From contig CM047431.1 of NCBI GenBank assembly GCA_026168455.1, positions 22,633,365 through 22,697,364 on the forward strand: DNA of 64,000 nt. The letters are read 5' to 3'. This document shows positions 21,611 through 32,225 of this stretch, in pieces. Below the pieces are notes generated by a model. That model was not told the origin of the DNA, searched no databases, and was given only the letters and a program-made list of their open reading frames with translations. The DNA is from Theocolax elegans. Its lineage: Eukaryota > Arthropoda > Insecta > Hymenoptera > Cerocephalidae. How positions within the stretch are numbered: position 1 is the first letter of the stretch; every line of letters starts with the position of its first letter. The position numbers and the translations under genes were made by a program.

Positions 21611-23372
21611 TATATATGGGAGATTCCATGTGAAGTGATCCAGTAAAAAATAGAATTTTGTTTTAATGTATGGAATAAGTAAAAGACTACTTTGAATAGA
21701 GTGTAGTTGAATTTTTAGTCCTGAATGTTTATTAGTACCAGTGCTGCAGTCAATCAAAAAATTCATTAATTTTTTTTTAATATTACATTTTGGCTATTTT
21801 TGTTATTTAATAACTCAAAATCGAACAATTTTTTCTTACATATATGAAATTTGAAAAAGTTTATATATTTCTAGAAGAATCTATTGAAATATTTCATTCA
21901 TATTAGTTCAAAACGTGGATTATAATTATAAGTAATAAAAACCTTTATAGTCAATAAATGGGTTATACGATCAAAAATTTTTTCCTAACACGGTGAGCGA
22001 AATTCGATTTTCGTGGCCTGTTTTGCGTGGGCAAAATACCACATTTCCTCACTAGTGAGCAAAATGCTTTTGAGAGTGGGGGAATGAACTATTTTGCCCA
22101 CTCAAAAAGAAAATGATTAAATTTTAATACAATTATTTAATTTTTCTTTATAATATAATATTAGGATATACAGGGAGAGAGGGAGAGCGGGAGAGATGAC
22201 AGAAAAACAAGACATATAACGCAGTCAAAACTTCTTATATTAGGCTCGCAGAAATGGCGCTATGTTTTTTCGTACATGCTACAATCAAAAGAATTTTCAC
22301 TCTTCTTAATGTCAAATTCCTCCCACCTTGTCAGGAAACTCGCTTCGCTCGGGCGACAAAATCGACTCGTGTGGGAATGTCCTATTTTGCTCACTAGTTG
22401 CGTAATATTTTATTTATGCATTTAAAAATCTACTTCTATGATTAATTATCTTCAAAATGATGCAAAGTTTGCGTGCGGCAGAGCATTTTAGACAAAGTTA
22501 TGGTGGTTTTAGTCAAATTTAATAAAAAATAATACTATACAATTTATACTACAAACAATCTACAATACGTACTATATACTATATAAGCACTTATGAACAT
22601 ACCATTGACTTCGAAATGTTCACATGTACTTTATTATTCATCCTGCAAAGCCAATAATATATTTATATTATATAAAAGTTTCAGGTATTTATCAAATTAT
22701 ATAACAGGTAAAAATGATTACACCTACTGTTTTCTGTTTGTAAGCAGCTTAAAGATTGATAAGTGTCAGTTACTAACAATAAACAGTATATTTTAGTGCT
22801 ATTGAGAAATAACAATGCCCTATTGGTTGTATGCAAGTATACGGTTATTGTTTTTTTCATAAAATGCATTCGTTCTCTTTTTTTAACAAATTTGACTGAA
22901 AACACCATAACTTTATCTAAAATGCTCTGCTGTACTCAAACTTTGCATCATTTTGAAGGTAATTAATCGTTGATGAAGTAGATTTTTGAATGGATAAAAA
23001 TGTTTTGATCGACAACCCATTTTTTGACTAAAAAGGTTTTTATTAATTATAACTATAATAAATATTTTCAACTAGTATAAATGAAATCTTTTAACAGATT
23101 CTTCTTGAAATTTATAAACTTTTTCAAATTTAATGTATATAAGAAAAAATTGTTACATTTTGAGTTATTATGTGATTAAATGGCCAAAATGTCATTTTAT
23201 TCAAAAAATTCAATTTGTAGATTGGCTACAGCTGTGCTACTAATTAAAATTCAGGTCTAAAAATTTAGCTACAGTCTAGTCAAGTAGTTTTATACTTATT
23301 CCATATATTAAAACAAAGTTCTATTTTTTTAACTGGATCACTTCACATGGCATCTCCCAATATATATATACA
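21611..23372. mobile_element. Large foldback element with arms of roughly 500 bp
   Basis: The left arm (21611 to about 22520, counting an internal insertion) is the inverted copy of about 22890-23372. The outer ends read TATATATGGGAGATTCCATG and its complement at 23345-23365. Arms also match at TCTAAAATGCTCTG (22907-22930, complement near 22480). The arms carry mismatches, so this is not an assembly fold. No protein is recognisable in the loop. Ends lie in TA-rich sequence and resemble those of the foldbacks at 27341 and 61226. Confidence 0.82.
21993..22403. mobile_element. Insertion of about 400 bp in the left arm of the foldback
   Basis: The right arm is continuous where the left arm is broken between ATCAAAAATTTTTT and ATTTATGCATTTAAAAATC. 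The extra piece has partly inverted ends: CTCACTAGTGAGCAAAATG (22039-22058) against CCTATTTTGCTCACTAG (22381-22397). It also holds a GA-rich run (22170-22196). No coding frame. Confidence 0.6.
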
Positions 23373-23816
23373 GGTAACTAATTCAGTGAATTTACCGATT
23401 AGTAGTGAACAACATATATATTCATATTTTTCATTTTTTCACATTGACAGTATTTTGTTTAATTAATAATTCTTGGTTGTTTTACATAAGATTTATAATA
23501 AACAATCATTTTTATTTTTTCGTGCAAATAAAATTTGTTACTTAATAGCAACCATGTAATTTGCACTAACCACATATTTAACTTCGTTTCATTAACAAAA
23601 TAACAATTTGATCGAACTAACATATAAATAATTATTTTACCCCCTTTTCACTTACTTTGCGACTATTTTCACAATTACAACTCCATTTCTAAGTAATTTC
23701 TATATATTATCTTCCCTTTTCTCGTTCAATTGGCTCTTTCTTCTATTCGGTTTGACATCATCTCATCATCATTAACTAATCTTTCAAAAATCATCCTTCT
23801 CGAAACACAAGTTTTG

Positions 23817-24825
23817 GGTCTCACAAGAGATGAGAGCTAAGATCAAAGTCAGAAATTAAGCATATAAAAGCTTTCAGAGATCTGGCTTAACTATTGACTA
23901 TAAAAAGTACAAGATTCTATCCACTCGGGAATCTTATAGATCTTCATATGCCATTCAAGGCATGGTCCTTTGGGATAATTTACCCTTTTATATGAAATAG
24001 AGTAGTAGTCTGACTGTTTTTAAGAAGTTTTATTGCAATTACCTATTGAACTAGACCAAAATATAACTTAATATAACTTAATTAATTCATTTGATTAATT
24101 TTATTTTAGGATAATGAATAGTCTTGTTATTTTGTTTTAATTCTACTAACAATTTACAAATCTATACATAAAAATATGCTCGTTACTATTGAATAAATTT
24201 TGTATCATATTATTTATTGCTTTATAAATCTGCAGTTTAATTGCCAACAGCAAATTTTCCACATGGTTACACTCGCTACTTGTAAAGTTAGTATAAAGAC
24301 CAAATATCATAATTAAATTGTTGCATGATTACATATTTAATTATAATGTTTATATAATTTTGTAAATCTTGTTCTCAAAATTCTGTTTGTACGTTGCTTA
24401 TAACCTTGGCAAATAAATTTCAGTTATTAATCAATCAATCTCTCTCTCTCTTTCTCTTTCACAATTCAAGTGCGAGAAATTAAATTTTAAATATTTGCTT
24501 TACGCATATTTATTGGACAACTCTTAATTTATTTGTTATTCGTGTGTTTAAGTTCTAATTTAGTACACGCAATTTGTGTAATGACAACTCTCAGTTTTGT
24601 ATCCTTATATTTTATATTTATTACTTGTTTTGTTGTTATTTTATTTAAATTTTAATTAATTTTGTAATAAATATTTTTTTTATATATACCAATCGATAGT
24701 ATTCTTTGATGTAACTAATTTGTATCTATTGACAATTATATTACTCTGGTAGCGGCTATGTAGGACCTTAAGTCCTTTGTCGCAATAAACGCAATCATTC
24801 ATTCATTCATTTATTTATTTTCTCT
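23817..24825 (+). mobile_element. 3' end of a CR1/jockey-like non-LTR retrotransposon
   Basis: A frame near 23868-24055 reads YKSFQRSGLTIDYKKYKIL and then VLWDNLPFYMK, stop, SSSLTVFKKFYCNYLLN, stop. This is the style of the extreme C-terminus of many non-LTR reverse transcriptases. AT-rich 3' sequence follows and ends with GTCGCAATAAACGCAATC and a short (ATTC)n tail at about 24797-24820, the type of tail used by CR1-like insect elements. The 5' remainder is absent. Confidence 0.55.
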
Positions 24826-24943
24826 CATTTAAATATACGTTTTACACATTTTTTATCATACTCTATTACATAGGTGTAAAATGAGTGTGAAAGGTGGATA
24901 AAAAAATTAAAATTTTATTTCTGATTTATTATTTTTATATATA

Positions 24944-25342
24944 CAGTACCGTCCATAAATTCGATAACACTATGAGAAAAAGAGGGTTTGAAATAAATAG
25001 TCATAACTTGGACGCGAAAATTCGTAAAAAAATTTTTAAAAAACGTTTTGAAAGTACTATTTAAGACCTTTCCAAAGCAATGTTTACATTTTTTTTATTT
25101 TTTTTTATCACGCTAAAAAATTGATTTGAAACTAATCAATATTTACTAAATTTATAAATATCAGATTTGGTTTGACATTTTTTTAAAAGGATTATAAAAA
25201 ATCTGAAAAAAATATATATTAAAGTATTTAAGAAGAGCTTTAATTTGATTCTAACAAAAAATTTTTACGATTTTTTTTGTTAATTTGCGAGGTATTTAAG
25301 TTTGTAATCTAATTTACTGAGCCGTCCAAAAGTTCGCTAACG
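24944..25342 (+). repeat. Left terminal inverted repeat with internal direct repeat
   Basis: The outer site begins CAGTACCGTCCATAAATTCG. A related site TGAGCCGTCCAAAAGTTCG lies at the inner edge (from about 25318). Two such transposase-binding repeats per end is the IR/DR plan known from Sleeping Beauty-type Tc1 elements. Confidence 0.8.
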
Positions 25343-25644
25343 CTTTCTAAAAAAAATCATGACAAAAATTTGTATATTTTTATAAAAAAGACTCATTAAG
25401 ATCTTATAAAAAAACATGATTCAAAAAACTTAATTAACAAAATTTCTGTGAATACGGTTTATTACAGCATTTAAACAACGATAAATTAATATTTTATTTT
25501 CATAAATATAACAATCCAGTAACAAAATAACATAGAAAAATCCAATAACAAAATAACAGATAAATGTATAAATATGAAAGTATTACGTTGCAAAACGCGT
25601 TGCAAAATTACTTGATAAATAAAAAAAAAAGAGAATGTTCTTTC

Positions 25645-26694
25645 TTAAACATTTTTTTCGTCAAAAAATCCACCTTTGGCTTTTATTACACTTTTGCAAA
25701 TTCTCGGCATTCGTTGTATTAATTTATCGAGTACATTTGAACTAATAGAGTTCCAACACTTTAATAAATTGTTCCATAATTCTAAGGCATTCTTATTTGC
25801 TTGTTCTTTTCTGACTCTTCTATCCAGCTCACTCCATAATAATTCAATCGGGTTAAGGTCCGGAGATTGTGGTGGCCAATCCATTATTATTAATTGTCCG
25901 CTTTCAGACTTTTTAGACAAATATCCTTTACATAATTTAGAAGTATGTTTAGGATCATTGTCTTGCTGAAATATGAAATTTTTTCCTATCAATCGCGACC
26001 CTGATGGAATAGCATTGCGTTGCAAAATACTGTGATACACATTTTTATCCATTACACCATTTATTCTTTTTAAGTCTCCAACTTTATTATTTCCAAAACA
26101 ACCCCACACCATTACACTTCCACCACCGTGTTTCACTGTGGGAACAAGACACTTTTCAAGAAACTTTTCTCCAGGACGACGACGAACATAAACGAGGCGT
26201 TTGTTTCCAAATAATTCGAATTTCGATTCATCCGACCATAAAACTTTTCTCCAATCATCAACTGAAAAATTTTTATATTTACGAGCCCATGCCAACCTTT
26301 TCTTCTTATTAATTTTTCGCAAAAGTGGTTTTTTTGCGGCAACACGTCCAGTTAAATTTCCTTCAATTAAACGTCTTTTTATGGTTGTAACACTAACAGA
26401 ATTAGAATGGAATGTATTAAAGTTCGACCTTATCTCAGGAGCAGTTAATCTCCGATTTTTATTACTGAGCATACAAATATATTTATCATCTTGCGGAGTA
26501 GTCTTCCTTGGCCGTCCTGTTCGTTGTTTGTCACAATTTTTGCCTGTACTTTTAAATCTGGCGATAGCTTTGTGAACGGCGTAGACACTAATGTTTAGTC
26601 TCCGTGCAATGTCTCGGTAGGAGCAACCATTTTCACGTAAAAAATTGGCTTGCGATCGTTTTTCTATCCACAAAATTTGCTTATCGTTAGACAT
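25645..26694 (-). CDS. Tc1-like transposase, intact 349 codons
   Basis: Catalyses cut-and-paste transposition, binding the terminal repeats and inserting at TA. The start is ATG 26694 and the frame is open to 25645. The N-terminal helix-turn-helix (residues about 18-46, GCSYRDIARRLNISVYAVHK) is followed by an AT-hook-like GRPR at 60-63, a second HTH region (about 78-112) and basic stretches that could be the nuclear signal. The catalytic core has D155 (WSDESKFELF), D245 (FQQDNDPKHTS) and E284 (PDLNPIELLW). I count 38 residues between D245 and E284, so DD38E and not the usual DD34E. DD38E Tc1 relatives are described as the Intruder (IT) group. The length matches the 340-350 aa norm, and nothing essential appears lost. 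Confidence 0.95.
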   Translation of the reverse strand: MSNDKQILWIEKRSQANFLRENGCSYRDIARRLNISVYAVHKAIARFKSTGKNCDKQRTGRPRKTTPQDDKYICMLSNKNRRLTAPEIRSNFNTFHSNSVSVTTIKRRLIEGNLTGRVAAKKPLLRKINKKKRLAWARKYKNFSVDDWRKVLWSDESKFELFGNKRLVYVRRRPGEKFLEKCLVPTVKHGGGSVMVWGCFGNNKVGDLKRINGVMDKNVYHSILQRNAIPSGSRLIGKNFIFQQDNDPKHTSKLCKGYLSKKSESGQLIIMDWPPQSPDLNPIELLWSELDRRVRKEQANKNALELWNNLLKCWNSISSNVLDKLIQRMPRICKSVIKAKGGFFDEKNV

Positions 26695-26936
26695 TTCTTA
26701 CATCTTTATGTTACAATCACTCGTGAAATACTAATAATAAATTTGGACAAACACAAACTATTTGATCTAAGCAGACGTATTATTCGAAGTATTTGGTATA
26801 AACACACAGTACAGACCTTCTTGTAAACATTAAAATCACGCTATTGTGTATAAATTAAAGATGAGCTAATTCATTTAATTATAACGGCATAATTTTACGA
26901 ATAATAATCATAATATATTTTATTACTTAAACGTTA

Positions 26937-27331
26937 TTGAACTTTTGAACGGCTCAGTAAATTAGATTACAAATTTAAATACCTCGCAGATTAACAAAAA
27001 AAAATCGTAAAAAATTTTTGTTAGGATCAAATTAAAGCACTTCTTAAATACTTTTACATATAGTTTTTTCAGATTTTTTATAATCCTTTTAAAAAAACTG
27101 TCAAACCAAATCTGATATTTATAAATTTAGTAAATATTGATTAGTTTCAAATCAATTTTTTAGCGTGATAAAAAAAATAAAAAAAATGTAAACATTGCTT
27201 TGAAAAGGTCTTAAATAGTACTTTCAAAACGTTTTTTTTAAATTTTTTTACGAATTTTCGCGTCCGAGTTATGATTATTTATTTCGAACCATTTTTTTTT
27301 CATAGTGTTATCGAATTTATGGACGGTATTG
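26937..27331 (-). repeat. Right terminal inverted repeat of the Tc1-like element
   Basis: An inverted copy of 24944-25342 with a few differences. The inner site AACTTTTGAACGGCTCAG is at about 26940-26957 and the outer site ends at 27331. Confidence 0.85.
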
Positions 27332-27340
27332 TATATATAT

Positions 27341-28345
27341 ATATGTAGCATTCCACGTGAAGTGGTCCAATCAAAATTTTAAAATGCACCAAATTTTGGG
27401 TACACATTGCAAATGTATTTTCAGCATACAGAAAAAAATTTTTAGGTACTGGAATCTATTTGCTCAAAAGTTATTCTAACATCAAAAAGTGAATTTTTTC
27501 TAGTTTTTTTCAACACCAGCTGGGTTTACAGCTATTTAACTCCAAATCTATCAACTTTTACTATAAAACATTATATATAACATTCGTTGCTAATTGTGTC
27601 TACAATTTATTCTTCTCGGTTAGAATTTCTAATCTCAAGGTTAATGTTACGTAAACTACATGTCAATATTCAACTTAAAAATAGTGTAAGTGCGCCACAA
27701 TTGATTTTTTTATCCAAAAAACTAAAAGAAAGCTTGGAGCAATACCTTTCAAATGATCTGTAGCATTTTTATGGCCTTTAATTCTATAAAAAGTTATGAT
27801 AATTTAAAGAAAGACAAAAAATTCACAAAAATTAACATGGTAACTCCCATTTAAATTTTTAAAAAAATTTCGTGTTTCTTTAAACTATCATAACTTTTTA
27901 TAGAATTGAAGGCCATAAAAATGCTACAGATCATTTAAAAGGTATTGCTCCAAGCTTTCTTTTAAACTTTTGGATAAAAAAATCAATTGTGGCGCACTTA
28001 CACTATTTTTAAGTTGAATATTGACATGTAGTTTATGTAACATTAACCTTGAGATTAGAAATTCTGACCCAGAAGGATCAATTCTAGACACAATTAGCAA
28101 CGAATGTTATATATAATGTTTTATAGTAAAAGTTGATAGATTTGGAGTTAAATAACGGTAAACCCAGCTGATGTTGAAAAAAACTAGAAAAAATTCACTT
28201 TTTGATGTTAGAATAACTTTTGAGCAAATAGATTCCAGTACCTAAAAATTTTTTTCTGTATGCTGAAAAACATTTGCAATGTGTACCCAAAATTTGGTAC
28301 ATTTTAAAATTTTGATCGGACCACTTCACGTGGAATACTCCATAT
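27341..28345. mobile_element. Foldback element of about 1 kb, near-perfect palindrome
   Basis: The two halves are inverted copies about 480 bp long around a centre near 27843, with only a few dozen unpaired bases in the middle. Ends read ATTCCACGTGAAGTGG on each side, in TA-rich flanks. Scattered mismatches between the arms show real divergence. No coding capacity. A transcript would fold into a long double strand. Confidence 0.9.
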
Positions 28346-28545
28346 ATCAAAATTTATCCGTTCTCCGGTGTCCGGTATCCCAAAAGATACAAGAATTAAA
28401 CGTATGTGTGGAGTGGAAGGGTTAACGCTGAATACGACAACCACTCATCATTTATCTCACATGTAATGATAGGCGCAGGAGGAGTCATGAGGAGGGGGGA
28501 GGGGGTAAAATTAGAACATTTTCGACTACTTACGGCAATAATTCG

Positions 28546-29190
28546 CTAATCAGCTATTCCTGCGCCATACAATAAACCTTCAGCTTCCTCATGGAACTCA
28601 TTTTGTTGAAGTTGTTCAAGTCTACGGGCCGTACGAGCTTCCTTACTGAAAAGAGACGAACGTCGACTTTCTCGTTCAATCCGTTGTATGTCGACATTAT
28701 CAGCGAACATTTTACATTGCTGGCCAATTCTCAAATTGAGTAATTGCATGGTATGCAGAACTGGTGAATATTCTTCATTGAACATTCCTGCAGCCATATA
28801 CGCAGCAATTTCTACGATTTGTTGACCAGAATTGAGATGTTTCGGAGTTATGAGCCAGACAGTGGAGTTGAACGATTTGTTCGAATTTTGCGTGCGTCCA
28901 CCTAAGCATCGCGTCATGAGATCGTAATTCGAAAGTTCTTCGTAGGTTGGATGAATATGTTCCTCCACTTTTTCGTCAATCAATCGAGGAGAATGTTTGA
29001 AGGAGGCAAAACGATTCGTAGCTTCGGCTTTGCGCCATTCACACCAGCTATCAGTGCCTGTCGGACAATTCTCGTGACGAGGAGATTCATCAGTTGAACA
29101 ATAATGATCCAGCGTTGCCATCACAGCCTTTTTCATATCTTGGACAGAATGAATATTCCTTCTAATTGCTAAACCATAATATATTGTCAA
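28546..29190 (-). pseudogene. Mutator-like transposase, C-terminal part
   Basis: This is a 214-codon open fragment without its own start. It resembles the C-terminal half of the insect/hydra Mutator-like transposase family (Pfam name Mutator, from memory). It shows YYGLAIRRN..SV.DMKKAV, CPTGTDSWCEWRKAEA, YEELSNYDLMTRCLGGRTQN and NKSFNSTVWLITPKH. The conserved CP.G..SWC Cys pair is kept. The fragment ends with a coiled, charged tail. Upstream coding continues in other frames. Confidence 0.72.
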
Positions 29191-29454
29191 CTTTTTGATG
29201 AGACTTTCTGTTAGACGCTTTTTTCCTCCAAGCTTCTCTTCCTTCCTTTTATTTCAGAGTCGAGTACCCAAGCGTTTTTGTATGTGTCCCACGCACTCAT
29301 TTTTTGTCACAGGTTAATCATCACCATATGAATTCATTTTTACAATACCATTGACAGTTTTCGAATCACCGTCGCCGATGTAATTCGTATACTTTACTCC
29401 AAAATTTTCAACAGATCTCAAAAACATCTCCACGATTGAATCTACCTCTATCTT
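29191..29454 (-). pseudogene. Mutator-like transposase, broken middle
   Basis: There is no long frame, but two family blocks are readable in element sense: YIGDGDSKTVNGIVKMN (29340-29395, holding a likely catalytic Asp) and GHIQKRLGTRL (29260-29292). They lie in different frames, and an in-frame TAG follows the N-terminal ORF. About 100 residues between the N-terminal block and these motifs seem to be deleted. Confidence 0.6.
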
Positions 29455-30021
29455 CTATCTTAGCAGATCTTTGACAGCTTTTTCACAAACGCTTTTGATC
29501 ATTGATTTTGACGCTGTATATAAATGCTGCACAATTTGATCATACGCTGATTTTGCTAAACCTTGACATATATCCATAAGTCCACAAAACACATTGATAC
29601 CTTCTCGTCCAACACCGAAAAGCCTCATAACAAAAACAATTTGTCTATTTATTTCGAATCCAGTGTTTATAGACGGTCCTGAATTTATTTTTCTATGACC
29701 ACACATACACGATAATACAATTTCGAAACCTAAGCCTCGATGTCCGCTCTCTGAAAATTGTATATTTTGATTGCAAGATCTGCAAATTACGATATAAGAA
29801 ATTGCAAAAAATACTGTGACAAACTCGATTATTCGATAACAGTGAGTTGGATGCACAATGATGTTCTCGGTGCTAGCGGTGGGTAATTTTCTCTCAGTAC
29901 TACTTGTGTTGCACTCAGTATCGTCTGATTCTGTTGTGAATTGGTTACCATGGAATTTTCGATTCCGTGGTTTTGCAGCACGATTACTACTCGATTTATC
30001 ACTTTTCGGATAACTAGACAT
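29455..30021 (-). pseudogene. Mutator-like transposase, N-terminal part
   Basis: Real ATG at 30021 (MSSYPKSDKSS). After a basic, Ser-rich leader (RNRKFHGNQF) comes YRIIEFVTVFFAISYIVICRSC, then a Cys pair pattern (CRSC...CMCG), GFEINRQIVFVMRLFGVGREGINVFCGLMDI and YDQIVQHLYTASKSM. This follows the family's N-terminal zinc-type and helical region. The stop at 29455 is premature. Confidence 0.7.
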
Positions 30022-30415
30022 GATTATATTGAAGCGCACTCGTCAATAGTCAGAGCAGAACTAAACGTTACGCCACAAACAGCTCTATAGGAAGCAGGTA
30101 CACACAGATTATATACCAAAGACACATACTAAGGTTCAAAAGACGCTTCTATGAAAGCAAAATATTATTTCGAACAGCTGTTGAACGTTTTCAGGTATAC
30201 AGTTTCGAGTTTAGAGACGAGGGGAGGAGCGCGCGCGTTTCAGTCTGACCGAGCACTGGCACTTGCTCGATGCCCCGTTGCGTTTAGTGCTGTATCTTCG
30301 GAAATACTACGAATCCTACTCTATAACTGCGGATATATGTTCTTATACATATAAGGAATAGATTTAAGCAATAAAAAAAATCGATTTTTTGAACGTTCTA
30401 AATCAGGATACCCCC

Positions 30416-31271
30416 TTAATAATCTTCATGGTTCAAATATGTAATCGTTGATGAACCACCTTAGGATGGGGAACATTTCACCCAGGGAACAAAACGCCCA
30501 CCAATCACAGACCGATATTGATTTTTTCGCCCAGCAATCAGAGATTCTCTTTAGAATACAAAATTATTGGATGGGCACGTCATTATGTCGGTAATTTTTA
30601 AATAATTATCATAGCATACGTTAAATAAATGGCGCAATATTAAAGTTTATTTGTGAAAAAAATACATTTTATTCAATTTATTAATTTATTGTTTTAATTG
30701 TTGTTAGTATTATTTTAAATTATTTTAAAATTAATAGAATTTCATTTATATTCTTATCGAAAAAAAACATAACAAATTCCATTGGAGAGGTCAGCAATAT
30801 GATTATTATATTAATTATTGTTTTATACGAAATTAAACATATGCAGCATTAATACAAACTAGCCATATTACCTCGGTCGCTAACGCTCCCTCGGTTGAAT
30901 CATATTTTTGAGGCTAGACATTGATTATAAAGTGTAGTCTTAAATTTATTACTAGTTTATAACAAATAAATTTTAAACGATTTTGATACAAATATTTTAT
31001 TTTATTTTCAAACCAATTTTTTTCATGTGCTTTAAACTATTAATTAAAATTGGTTGTTATATTATTAAAACAAATAAAAATAAATTATAAAATATTTTAA
31101 TTTCAAAAATGTATACAATTTATTCCTTTTACTCATCGTGATATTTATCTATAACAGTTTATTTTCGAATGTTGGTTTGTATTATTTCCTCTCTGCATTT
31201 ACAGGCTTGAGACTGTCATATAATGAACGTAAATATAATGTATATTAAAAGTTTCAAATATTTGATTTTCT

Positions 31272-31313
<42 letters not shown>
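30416..31313. other. AT-rich stretch, nothing recognised
   Basis: No frames of note. A TA-rich microsatellite lies at 31276-31309, directly before the tandem element. Confidence 0.5.
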
Positions 31314-31317
<4 letters not shown>

Positions 31318-32222
31318 AATTGATCAATCGGTACTTATGCCGACAAATTCTTACGGGAAATGGCAATTGTGCTTACTTTGGAGTAATTATGCCGACGTCA
31401 GCATAATTCCACCGAAAATTCAACCATGTATCCGTACTTATGCCGACACACAAAAAATCGTAAAATTATCTTTGTGAGCCCCGCTTTGACGTTATAATAT
31501 TAATGAAGGATTGAAGCTATAACGTCTGTCGAGGTGCCGGAGGCCGGAGGCCTCCGACACTTCGAATGAGGTTATAACTTCAATCCTTCATTAATATTAT
31601 AAGGTCAAAGTGTGCTTTTTTACCAGTGAGAGGTATTTAGGTATTTGGGTTATTGGTTTTTTATGCATTATTCTGTCAATTAATATTCTCCCCCTTATAT
31701 CTGAGTCGTTACATATGTTTTATAACCTCACAACACCAAGATAACACGAAGTGTCACCATAAGTACCGATACTGGTGTTTATATATATATACATATAAAT
31801 TGATCAATCGGTACTTATGCCGACAAATTCTTACGGGAAATGGGAATTGTGATTACTTTGGGGTAATTATGCCGACGTCAGCATAATTCCACCGAAAATT
31901 TAACCATGTGTCCGTACTTATGCCGACACACAAAAAATCGGAAAATTATCTTTGTGAGCCCCGCTTTGACGTTATAATATTATTGAAGGATTGAAGCTAT
32001 AACGTCTGTCGAGGTGCCGGAGGCCGGAGGCCGAATGAGATTATAACTTCAATTCTTCATTAATATTATAAGGTCAAAGTGTGCTTTTTTACCCGTGAGG
32101 GGTATTTAGGTATTTGGGTTATTGGTTTTTTATGCATTATCCTATCAATTAATATTCTCCCCCTTAAATCTAAGTCGTTACATATGTTTTATAACCTCAA
32201 AACACCAAGATAACACGTAGTG
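31314..32222. repeat. Tandem pair of a 480-bp MITE-like unit
   Basis: The unit starting near TGATCAATCGGTACTTATG recurs exactly 480 bp later (31321 and 31801). Each unit carries ATCGGTACTTATG at its start; the first also has CATAAGTACCGAT at its end (31763-31775), giving inverted ends. Inside each is a second inverted repeat (GAAGGATTGAAG.TATAAC against GTTATAACTTCAATCCTTC) around a CCGGAGG core. The second unit is cut at about 32222 by the start of Gypsy A2, and its inner core lacks about a dozen bases. Confidence 0.85.
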
Positions 32223-32225
32223 TGA

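Larger units (their letters stand above)
24944..27331 (-). mobile_element. Complete Tc1-like transposon, DD38E type, long IR/DR termini
   Basis: 2388 bp with ends CAGTACCGTCC / CAATACCGTCC flanked by TA on both sides (24942-24943, 27332-27333). Each terminal inverted repeat is about 400 bp. Between them is one open transposase gene on the minus strand. It is the best preserved autonomous-looking element in the window. The right end abuts a foldback element by a TA-rich spacer of about 10 bp. Confidence 0.93.
28501..30415 (-). mobile_element. Decayed Mutator-like DNA transposon
   Basis: The minus-strand gene fragments (below) are bracketed by inverted GGGGGTA ends. The left end reads GGGGGTAAAATTAGAACATT at 28501-28520. 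The complement of 30385-30415 reads GGGGGTATCCTGATTTAGAA. A TTAA directly follows the right end, but I see no matching TTAA on the left, so the target duplication is unproven. Confidence 0.6.
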
